Assembly (NCBI RefSeq): GCF_023100805.1 | Contig: NZ_CP095855.1 | Coordinates: 5,621,001-5,685,000, forward strand | Length of the DNA: 64,000 nucleotides | DNA from: Chitinophaga filiformis | Lineage (GTDB): Bacteria > Bacteroidota > Bacteroidia > Chitinophagales > Chitinophagaceae | Direction of reading: 5' to 3' | In this document: one piece after another, positions 44,080 through 54,039 of the stretch | How positions within the stretch are numbered: position 1 is the first letter of the stretch | Layout of the letters: every line of letters starts with the position of its first letter | Notes under the pieces: generated by a model | Databases searched by the model: none | The model's input: only the letters and a program-made list of their open reading frames with translations | Told to the model about the DNA's origin: nothing | Made by a program: the position numbers and the translations under genes

Positions 44080-45984
44080 ATGAAGCTTCAGGTGCTAATC
44101 CGTTTCCATGCCAGGCGGCTCCTTCGTCTGAGTATGTGGTTATTCTTATATTGCCCTCTATCTGTACACGCCCAGAAAAACGACGATAACATAGAGCTGG
44201 CCAACGTAGACGAAACGTATGAATTTCAATACGATACCCGTCAAAAGCAGGTGATCGTCAAACAAACCCTTTACAAGGACTTTATATGCAATGGATTCCG
44301 CTCTTCCATTCCCTTCTCTGAAAGTTATAACGGCCAGGAAGAAATTAAGAATGTGACGATCACAGTAGACGGCAAAAAAGCCAGGAATATAGAGCCCTCC
44401 TACGATTATCTGAACATAGATGAATACTTCTATTCAGATCTGAAACTATGTCACTTTACCCTACCCTTTATTCGCCAGGGCTCTCATAGTGAAGTGACCA
44501 TAGAAAAAGAGATCAGGGATCCCCGTTACCTGACCACTGTGTACCTGACCGAAGACTATCCCGAACAGCAGAAGAAGATCACGGTGATTGTTCCCCGCTG
44601 GATGGAAATTGAAATTCATACCTTCAATTTCCAGGGGCAACACGTCAGAACCCAAAAAACTTACGATGAGGATAAAGATGCCGATGTGTATACTTATACT
44701 GCCGCAAAGCTCCCTGCCATGAAATCGGCGACTATGAGCCCCGGCCCTACCTGGATATATCCGCATATCCTCGTGCGGGCCAAAGCGGCTAATTATAAGG
44801 GAGAAAAAACCGTCTATTTCAACACGACGAACGATCTTTACCAATGGTGCCATCAGCTGGCGTCCCAGCTACACCCCGATACCACTGCCCTGGGCGCCAA
44901 AGCCCGCGAGATCACTGCCGGCATGACAGATCCTTTTGCCAGGATGAAAGCGATCTTCTACTGGGTAGAAGAGAACATCCGCTACATTGCCTTTGAAGAT
45001 GGTGTAGCCGGCTTTAAACCCGATGAAGCCCATGAGGTGTTGCGGAAAAAATACGGCGATTGTAAAGGCATGGCCAACCTCACCAAGGAGCTATTGCTAC
45101 GCTGTGGACTGGATGCACGCCTGTGCTGGATAGGCACCAATCATATCATGTACGATCACAGCATTCCCTCGCTCAATACTGACAACCACATGATCTGTGC
45201 GGTGAAGTATAACGACAAATGGTGGTTCCTCGACGCTACAGAGAAGTATATGCAGCCAGGCATCTATGCAGAACGTATAGCTGGTCGCCAGGTAATGATA
45301 GAGAACGGAGATAACTTTTTACTGGAAAATGTCCCTGCGGTCACTCCGGATCAGAACACCCGCCTCTTCAAAGAATCCCTGACCATAGACGGCAACAATA
45401 TGAACGGTAAGATAAAGTATCAGTATAACGGAGAAAGTAAATCAGACCTCCTCTATAACGTTAATCTTACCAAAACGGACCGGGTGCAGACAGCCTTGGA
45501 AAACTACATCACCAACAGTAACCGGCACTACAAAATTTCCAACGTCACCACCTCTCCCCTGGACCAGCGGGATGGTAACCTGGAAGTGAATTTCGATCTG
45601 CTGTATCAGGATGCCGTGTCCTCGTTCGGCAAAGAAATGTACATTGATATTGATTACAATAAGGAATTCGACAATGCTGTGATCGATACAGTGAAGCGTA
45701 CTACAGACCTCCGCTTTGGCACGAAATCCAACTATATTACTGAAACAGAGCTGATCATTCCCACGGGTTATAAAATAACTACGCTGCCGGAGGATCTGCA
45801 TATCACGTCTCCCAATTTCAGTTTCGATATCACTTATAAAGCTACCGGCAACAAGATCAGTTATCGCAAACAACTGAAAATAACTAACACTTACATCGCG
45901 AAAGCTAACTTCCGTGAATGGAACAACGCAGTCACTGCACTATCAAAGAAATACCTGGAGCAGATCACCGTTTCTCAACAATAA
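44080..45984 (+). CDS. DUF3857 and transglutaminase-like secreted protein
   Basis: 634 residues with a signal peptide ending near SVHA. A DUF3857 beta-sandwich covers about 40-230. A transglutaminase-like core follows with Cys328 (YGDCKGMA), His370 (DNHMIC) and Asp385 (WFLDATEKY), all three in the right order. A C-terminal DUF3858-like beta domain ends the protein. In Bacteroidota these are periplasmic or surface proteins that may modify or cleave peptides; no substrate is known. It is the first gene of a three-gene operon with a 13-nt gap to the next gene. Confidence 0.85.
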   Translation: MKLQVLIRFHARRLLRLSMWLFLYCPLSVHAQKNDDNIELANVDETYEFQYDTRQKQVIVKQTLYKDFICNGFRSSIPFSESYNGQEEIKNVTITVDGKKARNIEPSYDYLNIDEYFYSDLKLCHFTLPFIRQGSHSEVTIEKEIRDPRYLTTVYLTEDYPEQQKKITVIVPRWMEIEIHTFNFQGQHVRTQKTYDEDKDADVYTYTAAKLPAMKSATMSPGPTWIYPHILVRAKAANYKGEKTVYFNTTNDLYQWCHQLASQLHPDTTALGAKAREITAGMTDPFARMKAIFYWVEENIRYIAFEDGVAGFKPDEAHEVLRKKYGDCKGMANLTKELLLRCGLDARLCWIGTNHIMYDHSIPSLNTDNHMICAVKYNDKWWFLDATEKYMQPGIYAERIAGRQVMIENGDNFLLENVPAVTPDQNTRLFKESLTIDGNNMNGKIKYQYNGESKSDLLYNVNLTKTDRVQTALENYITNSNRHYKISNVTTSPLDQRDGNLEVNFDLLYQDAVSSFGKEMYIDIDYNKEFDNAVIDTVKRTTDLRFGTKSNYITETELIIPTGYKITTLPEDLHITSPNFSFDITYKATGNKISYRKQLKITNTYIAKANFREWNNAVTALSKKYLEQITVSQQ

Positions 45985-45997
45985 ATACCTATTACCT

Positions 45998-48184
45998 ATG
46001 CATAAATATAGATTTGTATTCCTTTCCATCCTCCTGCTGAGTACAGGTTACCAGGCCGGAGCCCAGTCAAAACAGGAAAGAGAATACCAGGAAGAAGCCA
46101 CCCAGGTGAAACAGGAAATATGGGACGCTAAAAACCCCGCTTTTGCCAGAACGGATATCCCTGAAAAATACGCCAATGAATCGGCTGTTATCATCGCCCT
46201 GAACTTCACGTTAGGAGCCGACCATAGCCGCCGTAAGGATCATATCGCCATGACGCTGCATCAGCGCGTCAAGATCCAGGACAAGGCCGCCCTGGAAAAC
46301 TACTCTGAGTTCAATCTGCAGAAACTGAGAAGCGGCGGATGGCGCAGCGGCTATAAGCTTACCTCCTACATGGGCATCCGCGTCATCAAACCCAACGGCC
46401 AGCAACGGGATATTGACATGAACGACGCGGTAAGCGTGAAAGATGAACAGGACGACAAAAAGCAGAAGATCGCTATCTCCGATCTGCAGGTGGGCGACAT
46501 CATCGACTTCTATGTAAGGATGAATAAGGATGCGAGCAGCTTTTACAGCTCTCCTGATCCGCTGGATTACTCAATAGGCGAGAAATATCCCATGCTGGAC
46601 TTCTCCCTCAACGTAAATGTTGACAGGAAAATGGGCGTTTCCTGGCGCTACCTGAATGATGATCAGTCAGCGCTGAAACGCAGCCAGGAAGGAGACGACT
46701 ATGTTTTCTCCATTCACAAAACTGATGTCGCCAAAGTAACAGACGAACGTTGGTTCTACGAGCAAAGGGCTTTACCGACCCTGCGCCTGGCCTACAATGG
46801 GTTAAAAAGTAAAGAAGTCACGAACGGTATGGATGAAGAACGCATCCGTCTTTTCCTGACATATGAGATCATCAGCGTAAATGCCTCGTATGCCACTCTC
46901 CCGCTTATTCTGAAAGGCTTTCCTGATTTGCTGGATGATTATGCCACAAGGATCGGTGTAAGGAAAAAAGAGATGAGCAAAAGGGCCATCGCCGAGCTGG
47001 CTTATTATTATATTCGCTATGCCTCCCTCTACAAAGAAACCGGCATAGGCAGTTCTATAGAAGTAGGACAGCAGAGAAAGAGTTACTTCCCACGCGAACA
47101 TTACACAGCCAACGTCTTCAGGGCACTGCTGAACCGCTATGACATTCCCACCGAACTGGCGGCAGCCGTACCCCGCCATGTTGGAACCCTGCAGGACGTA
47201 GTATCCCTGGATGATCTGGATTATTTCATCATCGCCTATCCTGATGATAAACCGATGTACTGCTTCATGGGTGGTATGCAGAGCTTCCCCGATGAACTGC
47301 CTCCCCGCCTGGAAGGTCAACAGGCCTACACTGTAAGTGTAACCGGCAGCTCAAAAGAAAAAAATGCATCGTTCAAAAAGATTACCCTGCCAATAAGCAG
47401 CGCAGATCAGAATGCGGAGGAGGAAAAGATCAACGTGAACTTTGCAGCAGACAACCTGCAGCAACTAAAGATAGACCGTATTATCCGCGTCAAAGGACAA
47501 TACCGCTTCAACTATCTGGATATGCTGCTATATGAGGATATGCTGAATGATGAACGCAACAACCTGCGCGTAACTTCATCGAGAGACGAAGACTTGCTGG
47601 CATACGGCCCATACAGGAAAAGATCCGGTGAATTTGATGCCGCCTTCGCGAAAGCGCGGAAAGATATGGACGAAACAGTGAATTCCAATATCACCGGTGA
47701 GTATGGAACAAAGCCCACCGCCGTTACCTATTTTAAAGTGGCAGAGCACGGACTGCAGAAACAGAACAAACCGCTGACGATGCACCAATCATTCACTATG
47801 GATGGGTTTGTGAAAAAAGCAGGCAATAACTTTATGCTGGATATCGGTAAACTGATCACTGAGCAGATAGCACTCTCGCCTGAAGAGCGCAAACGCACTT
47901 ATGATATTAACATGGCTTTCCCCCGTACAGTATCATACGACATCATCGTTAATATTCCCCAGGGTTATCAGCTGGAAGGTGCAGAGAACCTGAACAAGTC
48001 TGTCAGCAATGATACAGGCTCATTTGAAAGCAGCACAAAAATGGAAGAAGGAAAGCTTATACTGACAATCAGGAAGGTGTACAAGCACCAGCACGAACAA
48101 GCCGGCAACTGGGCACAAATGATAGCGTTTATGGATGCCGCATCTGATTTTAATAAACAAAAAGTGCTGTTGAAGAAAATCTAA
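45998..48184 (+). CDS. Second DUF3857-type secreted protein without a complete transglutaminase core
   Basis: 728 residues from the ATG at 45998 (MHKYRFVFLSILLLSTGYQA); an ATG at 45914 would lie inside the preceding gene and give a non-signal N-terminus. The layout follows the neighbour: a DUF3857-like domain and a middle domain where the transglutaminase core would sit. In that region I cannot find the YGDCK-type catalytic Cys; LNRYDIPTELAAAVPRHVG takes the matching place. It may therefore be a catalytically inactive paralog that partners the first gene. It is 13 nt after the first gene and 48 nt before the lipoprotein gene. Confidence 0.78.
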   Translation: MHKYRFVFLSILLLSTGYQAGAQSKQEREYQEEATQVKQEIWDAKNPAFARTDIPEKYANESAVIIALNFTLGADHSRRKDHIAMTLHQRVKIQDKAALENYSEFNLQKLRSGGWRSGYKLTSYMGIRVIKPNGQQRDIDMNDAVSVKDEQDDKKQKIAISDLQVGDIIDFYVRMNKDASSFYSSPDPLDYSIGEKYPMLDFSLNVNVDRKMGVSWRYLNDDQSALKRSQEGDDYVFSIHKTDVAKVTDERWFYEQRALPTLRLAYNGLKSKEVTNGMDEERIRLFLTYEIISVNASYATLPLILKGFPDLLDDYATRIGVRKKEMSKRAIAELAYYYIRYASLYKETGIGSSIEVGQQRKSYFPREHYTANVFRALLNRYDIPTELAAAVPRHVGTLQDVVSLDDLDYFIIAYPDDKPMYCFMGGMQSFPDELPPRLEGQQAYTVSVTGSSKEKNASFKKITLPISSADQNAEEEKINVNFAADNLQQLKIDRIIRVKGQYRFNYLDMLLYEDMLNDERNNLRVTSSRDEDLLAYGPYRKRSGEFDAAFAKARKDMDETVNSNITGEYGTKPTAVTYFKVAEHGLQKQNKPLTMHQSFTMDGFVKKAGNNFMLDIGKLITEQIALSPEERKRTYDINMAFPRTVSYDIIVNIPQGYQLEGAENLNKSVSNDTGSFESSTKMEEGKLILTIRKVYKHQHEQAGNWAQMIAFMDAASDFNKQKVLLKKI

Positions 48185-48191
48185 TTTAACC

Positions 48192-48214
48192 GGGCTGCTG
48201 AATAAAAGCAGCCC
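48192..48214 (+). promoter_or_regulatory. Intra-operon hairpin
   Basis: GGGCTGCT, 7 nt, AGCAGCCC forms a perfect 8-bp stem in the 48-nt gap before the third gene. No T run follows, so it may be a processing or attenuating hairpin rather than a terminator. Confidence 0.5.
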
Positions 48215-48232
48215 CTCACCTATATGCTGAAC

Positions 48233-49366
48233 ATGAACTATAACACCACCATAAGATATCTTCTTCTGTCCTGCGTTCTTTTTGCTGTATCCTGTTCTGA
48301 GCCGGAAAAGCCAGTCACAAAAGAGGAAGCGGCCAAAGTCGCCACTGCGTTGACGCGTGCCATTGCACGACAGGATGCCGACCGCTTCAATAACCTGCTG
48401 GATATGGACGCCATTGAAAAAAGGATTCAGGACCAGGCTGGCAGTAAGGTCAGCCGGCAATTGGTGGCACGTGCGATGAAAACCCTGCGGTCTGGCGACT
48501 ACGGTAAGGAAATTGTAAGGACCGTTGGAACCAAGGGTACCTACGAGCTCGTAAAGCAATACGAGAAAGACAATCGTCAGCACCTGATTTTCCGGCTATA
48601 TAATGATCAGCTTAACTACCACGACTTCGAGCTTATCAAAAAGAGAGATCAGGTTAAAATAGCAGACATGTTTGTTTACACCACCGGAGAGAATATAAGC
48701 ACCACATTAGCGGAAACGCTGCGGTTTGCAGATGAACACGAAGAAGTAGCGGACCTGCCTGACAATACGCTCACCAATGTGCAGTTAATGAAAAAACATG
48801 TCCATGAGGGTAATTACGAACTTGCCGACAGTATTTTTAAGACGCTGCCTGCAGTGATCAGGGAACAGAAAGTATATAAGATCATATATATCAATATTGC
48901 CAGTGAGCTGGGAAATGACAAGTATCTCGCAGCATTGACCAAACTTCAACAGGAGTATCCGAATGCCCCGAATATGTACCTGCTGATGATCGATGCCTAT
49001 ATCCTGAAGAAAGATTATGCCGCCGCGCAAAGATCTGTTAACGGGCTGGACTCTCTTATCAATAAAGATCCTTTCCTTGACTATTACCGTGCATTGATCT
49101 GCAAGCAAGGCATGGATAATGTCAATAAGCTGGCTTACCTGGAAAAATTGCACCAAAACCTACCCGGTTTTGATGCAGGTACATTGGAACTTCTCTTTGC
49201 ATATGTAGAAGATGAGAAATGGGATAAGGCGGTGCCGCTCACGCTACAATACAGGAAAAGCAAAAAAGCCAATACGGAGTTTCTTGAGACATTGTACCTG
49301 CTGTATCCCACCTTTAAAAAGAAAGTTGATGCAGCCACGGAGGACCTGCACCAGAAATCTCATTGA
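48233..49366 (+). CDS. TPR-like lipoprotein of the DUF3857 operon
   Basis: 377 residues from the ATG at 48233 (MNYNTTIRYLLLSCVLFAVS then CSEPEKP), giving a clean lipobox AVSC. The 48224 ATG adds three residues. The first half is alpha/beta-like (DRFNNLLDMDAIEKRIQDQ), and the second half has TPR-like helical pairs (YELADSIFKTLPAVIREQK, DYAAAQRSVNGLD). I do not recognise a named family. Its place at the end of the operon suggests an outer-membrane lipoprotein that works with the two DUF3857 proteins. Confidence 0.7.
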   Translation: MNYNTTIRYLLLSCVLFAVSCSEPEKPVTKEEAAKVATALTRAIARQDADRFNNLLDMDAIEKRIQDQAGSKVSRQLVARAMKTLRSGDYGKEIVRTVGTKGTYELVKQYEKDNRQHLIFRLYNDQLNYHDFELIKKRDQVKIADMFVYTTGENISTTLAETLRFADEHEEVADLPDNTLTNVQLMKKHVHEGNYELADSIFKTLPAVIREQKVYKIIYINIASELGNDKYLAALTKLQQEYPNAPNMYLLMIDAYILKKDYAAAQRSVNGLDSLINKDPFLDYYRALICKQGMDNVNKLAYLEKLHQNLPGFDAGTLELLFAYVEDEKWDKAVPLTLQYRKSKKANTEFLETLYLLYPTFKKKVDAATEDLHQKSH

Positions 49367-49427
49367 AAATCTCAACGGTGAGATAGTTTCAAAGCTCTTG
49401 AGAAAAAGAAATTAAGTACTAAAAAGA

Positions 49428-49460
49428 CATCCCATGGTCAGATGCATTGACCATGGGATG
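49428..49460 (+). terminator. Terminator of the DUF3857 operon
   Basis: A perfect 13-bp stem CATCCCATGGTCA/TGACCATGGGATG has a 7-nt loop and is followed by TTTTAC. Confidence 0.8.
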
Positions 49461-49500
49461 TTTTACTTACATAACTTATTTTAAGCCGGATTCCGAAGCG

Positions 49501-50070
49501 TTAAACAGCCTTTTTATAATGCATACATACCACTCCGTTAGTGAAGGTCTTTGAGCTTAGTAGCGTGAGCGGCGTCGTCTGGGACACATTTTCAAAAAGA
49601 GGTATACCCTGGCCCAGCAGCACAGGGTTTACAAAGAGCCAGAATTCATCTACTACATCGTATTGCAGCAATGCGTGTGTGGCCGAAGGGCTGCCAAATA
49701 TGAGGATCTCCGTACCTTCCTGTTGCTTTATTGCTTTCACGCGGTCTTCTATATCATCACTGATGAAAACAGTATTGGGGTATTGCTCTCCTTCCATGCT
49801 CTTCGACAGCACAATTTTTTGTGCCTTATTATACCAGGCGGCATGTTCAATGTCATGCTTACTTGCATTGGGTTGATCGGCAGCTGTAGGCCAGTACCCT
49901 TCCATCATTTGCCAGGTAACGCGACCGTATAATGCGGTATCACTGTCCTTGACGCGGTCACCGACATGGTCAAATATCTCCTCATCTACTTTTATCCAAT
50001 CCATTTCGCCATTAAGACCCGCCACATATCCATCCAAAGAAACATGAAAAAACGAAACAAGTTTACGCAT
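49501..50070 (-). CDS. Dihydrofolate reductase family protein (RibD C-terminal-like)
   Basis: 189 residues from the ATG at 50070 (MRKLVSFFHVSLDGYVAG); the upstream in-frame ATG adds 13 hydrophobic residues and lies within the promoter leader. Family marks are SLDGYVAG, DTALYGRVTWQMMEGYWP, EILIFGSPSATHALLQYDVV and FVNPVLLGQGIPLF. The family (YwjB/YyaP type) has the DHFR-like NADPH fold, but most members have no proven substrate. It is a single gene with a good promoter. Confidence 0.88.
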   Translation of the reverse strand: MRKLVSFFHVSLDGYVAGLNGEMDWIKVDEEIFDHVGDRVKDSDTALYGRVTWQMMEGYWPTAADQPNASKHDIEHAAWYNKAQKIVLSKSMEGEQYPNTVFISDDIEDRVKAIKQQEGTEILIFGSPSATHALLQYDVVDEFWLFVNPVLLGQGIPLFENVSQTTPLTLLSSKTFTNGVVCMHYKKAV

Positions 50071-50109
50071 AACGCTCCTGGTTATAAGGTTAATTATAAT
50101 TATTGACAA

Positions 50110-50140
50110 GCAAACTTACGTTCCTCATCTGACTTAAACA
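50110..50140 (-). promoter_or_regulatory. Bacteroidota-type promoter of the DHFR-like gene
   Basis: On the minus strand, TTG (50138-50140), a 20-nt spacer and TAAGTTTG (50110-50117) fit the -33/-7 consensus. The start codon is 40 nt downstream of the -7 element. Confidence 0.55.
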
Positions 50141-50457
50141 ATGGCCAATCAGGACAATCAGGAGGGCCGTTCCCGTCATACTAAAAATAATCGATCCACT
50201 TTTCTCCCTGCAAATGCTAACAAAGGCATCGTTATGCAATAGTACACACCGCATACACTGGGATGGCCTTTCGCCGTGAGGCGCAAGGCCTCACCATAGG
50301 CAAATGTACACTACCACGTCAATTTCCATCAGGATCACACGAGCCTACTTCTGCCGTATTTAAATAGACTTCCTACAAAATGAATTTCAACCCATTTTTT
50401 TGTAGATTGCCATGGCTTCAGAATTACAGCCAATTTTAGACAATAACACTTTCATCT
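50141..50457. other. Intergenic region with a small GC-rich hairpin
   Basis: GTGAGGC, 5 nt, GCCTCAC forms a perfect 7-bp hairpin near 50276-50294. No gene is seen. The rest holds the plus-strand promoter region of the next gene, with no clear consensus. Confidence 0.35.
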
Positions 50458-51147
50458 ATGGGACTATTTGACCTTTTCAAAAAACAAGCTGCTCCAAAAC
50501 AGCGTACAGCCTTAACACATACCCCTTATGGAGACAACGCCACAAACTTAATTTACAACCTGCTTTTTTGTGACGATCTGGAACTGTACAAAACTAATAC
50601 GGAAGCACCTTATTCTTATCCATTCAACATTTTGTTTTCGGAAGCGAGCACAGTAGAAGATCTACAGAAGATCATAGACGATACAGGCACTGATACAAGG
50701 ATAAAGATCCTTGCGTATAACAGCCAATATGCCAAAGGTCACCATCCAGGCAACAAGGAACTTCTTGCCGTAATAATTGAAGTAGGATTAGAAGGAGGAC
50801 TCGATGTGCTAGCCTCTTTTAAGAATGGGACGGCCCGTTATATTAACCAGACAGGAAAAATATTGATCTGGGAAAGTACCACCGACGCAAAAGCTAATGA
50901 ACTGACAGAAGATCTATTTGCAAAGAGCCTTCAAATCGTGCATCAAATCGGGCCCTGGGATCAACCCAGAAGACCAAATCCAACAAGTGGTAATACAAGA
51001 ATCACATTTCTTGTCTCGGATGGGCTTTATTTTGGAGAAGGGCCTACGAACGTTTTGTTTAACGACCAATTAGCCAGCCCGGCTTTGACGAGCGCAACAC
51101 GACTAATGCAATACCTGACGGAGAGATCTTTACAGGCAAATGAGTAA
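50458..51147 (+). CDS. Conserved cytoplasmic protein of unknown function
   Basis: 229 residues, no signal peptide and no TM segment. The N-terminus MGLFDLFKKQAAPKQRT is amphipathic and basic. The rest is mixed alpha/beta (LLAVIIEVGLEGGLDVLASF, ITFLVSDGLYFGEGP). I do not recognise the family; small soluble immunity-like or SMI1-like proteins have a similar look, but I cannot support that. It converges on the GH51 gene across a shared hairpin. Confidence 0.6.
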   Translation: MGLFDLFKKQAAPKQRTALTHTPYGDNATNLIYNLLFCDDLELYKTNTEAPYSYPFNILFSEASTVEDLQKIIDDTGTDTRIKILAYNSQYAKGHHPGNKELLAVIIEVGLEGGLDVLASFKNGTARYINQTGKILIWESTTDAKANELTEDLFAKSLQIVHQIGPWDQPRRPNPTSGNTRITFLVSDGLYFGEGPTNVLFNDQLASPALTSATRLMQYLTERSLQANE

Positions 51148-51197
51148 GACATCGTCCCTGGCCTGTTTTAAACATACTAATAAATACATTTGAATTA

Positions 51198-51222
51198 AAA
51201 GCCCGCTACCAGGGCGGGCTTT
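51198..51222. terminator. Bidirectional terminator
   Basis: A stem AAAGCCCGC/GCGGGCTTT with a 7-nt loop lies between convergent genes ending at 51147 and 51229. A-rich left and T-rich right flanks suit both directions. Confidence 0.75.
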
Positions 51223-51228
51223 ACTAAA

Positions 51229-52782
51229 TCACAGGCCGTTCAGCATGATAACGGTAAATGATGCCGGCGATAACACGATCCTGAAACTAGCCGGGTCTAC
51301 GTTCTTCTTAATCTCCGTTTTTATAACCGTATTCTCGTTCGTTGCCGAGTTAACGCCGTACAAACTTTTCCCTGTGTAAGAAATTTGCTTTAAGGTTACC
51401 CGCTGCTGGTTTCGTTGTTGATCTTTAACATGCACAATGGCTTCAGCAGCGTGATCAAGATCCCTGTTCACTATTGTAAGTATAATTTGATTGCTGTCAG
51501 CAGACCTGCTTGACGCAGCATCGATTGCTCTAATTCCGGGACTTGATTCATGTGTGGTGGTTTGCGTTGGCAGGTTGTATTGTCCTGCATAGTCTCTAAA
51601 CGCTTTAAGCGGCGCAAATATGGTCTGACGGTAGGAACCAGCGGAATCAGACATGATCGGGGCAAGTACGTTGACAGTCTGGGCCCAGGTGGCCATGCCT
51701 ATAGAGCGGCTATGACGTTGAAAGAGATTTAAAAATGTGGCCACACCTAAGGCGTGCGACCAATTGTATTGATATTCCAGGTTATAGGCGCCTTTGCCTT
51801 TGCCGGAATTAATGTCCCAGATGCCCCACTCATCTACCGCAATTTTTATTGGTCCTGATCTCGCCGGGAATCTGTACCAGCGGCTGAAGTTTTCGACCTT
51901 GACCGGTGTTGCCGCCAATAGCGAATCTACCTGGGTAAGTGGTCGTTCAATATGGTCGATCGATTGAATGAGTGAGCTAAAACTCGTATCGGCCGGGATG
52001 GAATAAAGATGAATGGATAAATAATCGCATACCGGTCCTAACCTCTCAAGTACTGTACGGCTCCAGTGAAGGTCCTCCGAATTTCCAACCAGGACGAGCT
52101 TCAAACTGCTGTCCTGCAGTTTCATCATTTTGACAAATTGCCAGGTGTCTTTAATATACACATCAAGGTCCTGATGCCGTCCCATATCAGGTTCTGCACC
52201 TTCCTCATTGCCGATGCCCCAGTATTTTACGTTGAAAGGTTCTTCAAATCCATCTTTCCTTCGCAAATTGGCGTAATAGGTGTCAGTTGTGCCATTGCAA
52301 TATTCCACCCAGTTAGCGGCTTCCTCGGGTGTACCGGTCGCCATATTGACAACCAAAAAAGGTTCGGCCCCGATTTTACGGCAGTAGGCTATGAATTCCG
52401 CTGTACCAAAGTGATTATCCTCCACACCTCCCCAAATAAGATTCTTCCGCTTTTTACGGGATGCTTTCGGGCCAATCCCATCCTGCCAGTGATATATTTT
52501 TGTAAAAGTTCCACCGGGATACCGCAATAAAGGCGTGCGCAATTCCTTCACCTTTTCCAGCACATCCATTCTAAAACCATTTGAATCCGATAACTTAGAA
52601 TGTTCATCATAAATCCCCCCGTTGATAGCCCTTCCTAAATGCTCAATGAATTGACCATATTGAAGCGGACTTATCTCCTGCCCTTTTTGTGTTGCGTCAA
52701 TGGTTATTTCCGATTTGAAAGGCGTTTGCGAAAATGCGGTAATTGAAAGAAGGAACGCTAAACAAAATAGAACACACTTCAT
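51229..52782 (-). CDS. GH51 alpha-L-arabinofuranosidase
   Basis: 517 residues from the ATG at 52782 (MKCVLFCLAFLLSITAFSQ, a signal peptide). The GH51 barrel has LRYPGGTF, GGVEDNHFGTAEFIAYC, Glu193 in WGIGNEEG (acid/base) and Glu318 in AVDEWG (nucleophile). The C-terminal beta domain closes the protein. It releases arabinose from arabinan or arabinoxylan oligomers. An open extension of 61 codons runs upstream in frame to a TTG at 52965; it lacks signal character, and I reject it as the N-terminus. No SusCD partner is nearby. Confidence 0.92.
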   Translation of the reverse strand: MKCVLFCLAFLLSITAFSQTPFKSEITIDATQKGQEISPLQYGQFIEHLGRAINGGIYDEHSKLSDSNGFRMDVLEKVKELRTPLLRYPGGTFTKIYHWQDGIGPKASRKKRKNLIWGGVEDNHFGTAEFIAYCRKIGAEPFLVVNMATGTPEEAANWVEYCNGTTDTYYANLRRKDGFEEPFNVKYWGIGNEEGAEPDMGRHQDLDVYIKDTWQFVKMMKLQDSSLKLVLVGNSEDLHWSRTVLERLGPVCDYLSIHLYSIPADTSFSSLIQSIDHIERPLTQVDSLLAATPVKVENFSRWYRFPARSGPIKIAVDEWGIWDINSGKGKGAYNLEYQYNWSHALGVATFLNLFQRHSRSIGMATWAQTVNVLAPIMSDSAGSYRQTIFAPLKAFRDYAGQYNLPTQTTTHESSPGIRAIDAASSRSADSNQIILTIVNRDLDHAAEAIVHVKDQQRNQQRVTLKQISYTGKSLYGVNSATNENTVIKTEIKKNVDPASFRIVLSPASFTVIMLNGL

Positions 52783-53056
52783 AAAATGAACATTTAAATC
52801 AACTAATAGCCAATTGAACAGGACCGCCAATTTACCATTTTCCCGGATCAATTCGAAAACCTTGGAGGAGGCTATGGCCCCCGGTCCAGTGAGGGAACAA
52901 TACATGGCATGTTCGCCGGGAAATTGAGTGCGCAATAAGGTCAGCTGATCGGCCATCGCCTGCAAAGTGTATTTTTTTTAAACTTTCCTGTAACATTTTG
53001 TCCGGCTATGTATCAAAAGGCAAAATCAAACAAATTAACAGTTAAATCTACTGAAA

Positions 53057-53905
53057 ATGAAAAAGTATAAATGGCTCATTATTATCCTATTATTTACCGC
53101 ATTATGCGCGAATGTATTCGGTCAAACAACAGCTACCATGCCTTTTGAAGTGAAGAAAAGCGGACAGGGCAAACAGGCTATCATCCTTATACCTGGCTTA
53201 GGTTGTTCCGGCGAAGTATGGGATCAGACTGTAGCAGCATTTGAAAAAAACTATACCTGCTACACTTTAACCATGGCTGGCTTTGCAGGCGTACAACCTT
53301 TGCCCGAGGCAAGTTTCGCCAATTGGGAAACCCAGATCGCCAGGTATATAAGGAACAACAACATTCAAAAACCTATTATAATAGGACACAGTTTGGGAGG
53401 CGGTTTAGCTTTGGCAATTGCTGCCGACTACCCTCAGCTTATCGAAAAAATAATTGTAGTGGATGCTCTTCCTTGCCTATCCGCCCTGCAGAATCCTGCA
53501 TTCAAACCACAAGAAAACAATGATTGCACGCCCATGATCAATCAATTTACCACCATAAACAATGAACAGTTTGAACAAATGCAAAAATCGAATATTGCCG
53601 GGCTGGTAGCTGATACATCAGGCCAAAAGAAAGTAGTTAGCTGGACAATGCAATCGGACAGAAAAACATTTGCCGGCCTGTTTTGCGATTTTCTGAACAC
53701 CGACCTGAGAGAAAAACTCAAATCCATCCAATGTCCCGCACTGATCTTGCTTGAAAGCCCGTTTACCCGTATAAAACCTGCTATTGAAGAACAATATAAG
53801 AATTTAAAAGGCGCCCAACTACAATACTCACCCAAAGCTCTTCACTTTATCATGTTCGATGACAAAGAATGGTATCAAGATCAATTAACCGGTTTTATAA
53901 AATAA
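53057..53905 (+). CDS. Secreted alpha/beta-hydrolase
   Basis: 282 residues with a signal peptide (about 1-22). The oxyanion region is ILIPGLGCSGEVWDQTV, and the nucleophile elbow GHSLGGG carries Ser112. The likely catalytic His is in ALHFIMFD near the C-terminus. The substrate is unknown. It lies 134 nt upstream of the ECF sigma gene, in the same orientation, so co-regulation is possible. Confidence 0.85.
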   Translation: MKKYKWLIIILLFTALCANVFGQTTATMPFEVKKSGQGKQAIILIPGLGCSGEVWDQTVAAFEKNYTCYTLTMAGFAGVQPLPEASFANWETQIARYIRNNNIQKPIIIGHSLGGGLALAIAADYPQLIEKIIVVDALPCLSALQNPAFKPQENNDCTPMINQFTTINNEQFEQMQKSNIAGLVADTSGQKKVVSWTMQSDRKTFAGLFCDFLNTDLREKLKSIQCPALILLESPFTRIKPAIEEQYKNLKGAQLQYSPKALHFIMFDDKEWYQDQLTGFIK

Positions 53906-54039
53906 AAAAATGATAAGTAATTCCTTTCCTGCTCCATTGTTCTTATTATTGCGGACAGGCATTACAACAAATAACAGTACCCTCTCATTTCCTTATTTAT
54001 GGCCCTTACTATAGTCTTTAAAAAACAAGCGCATAAAAA

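Noticed and set aside
50276..50294. GC-rich hairpin as another family A repeat
   Set aside because: It shares a short GGGATGGC-like string nearby but no arm structure of family A.
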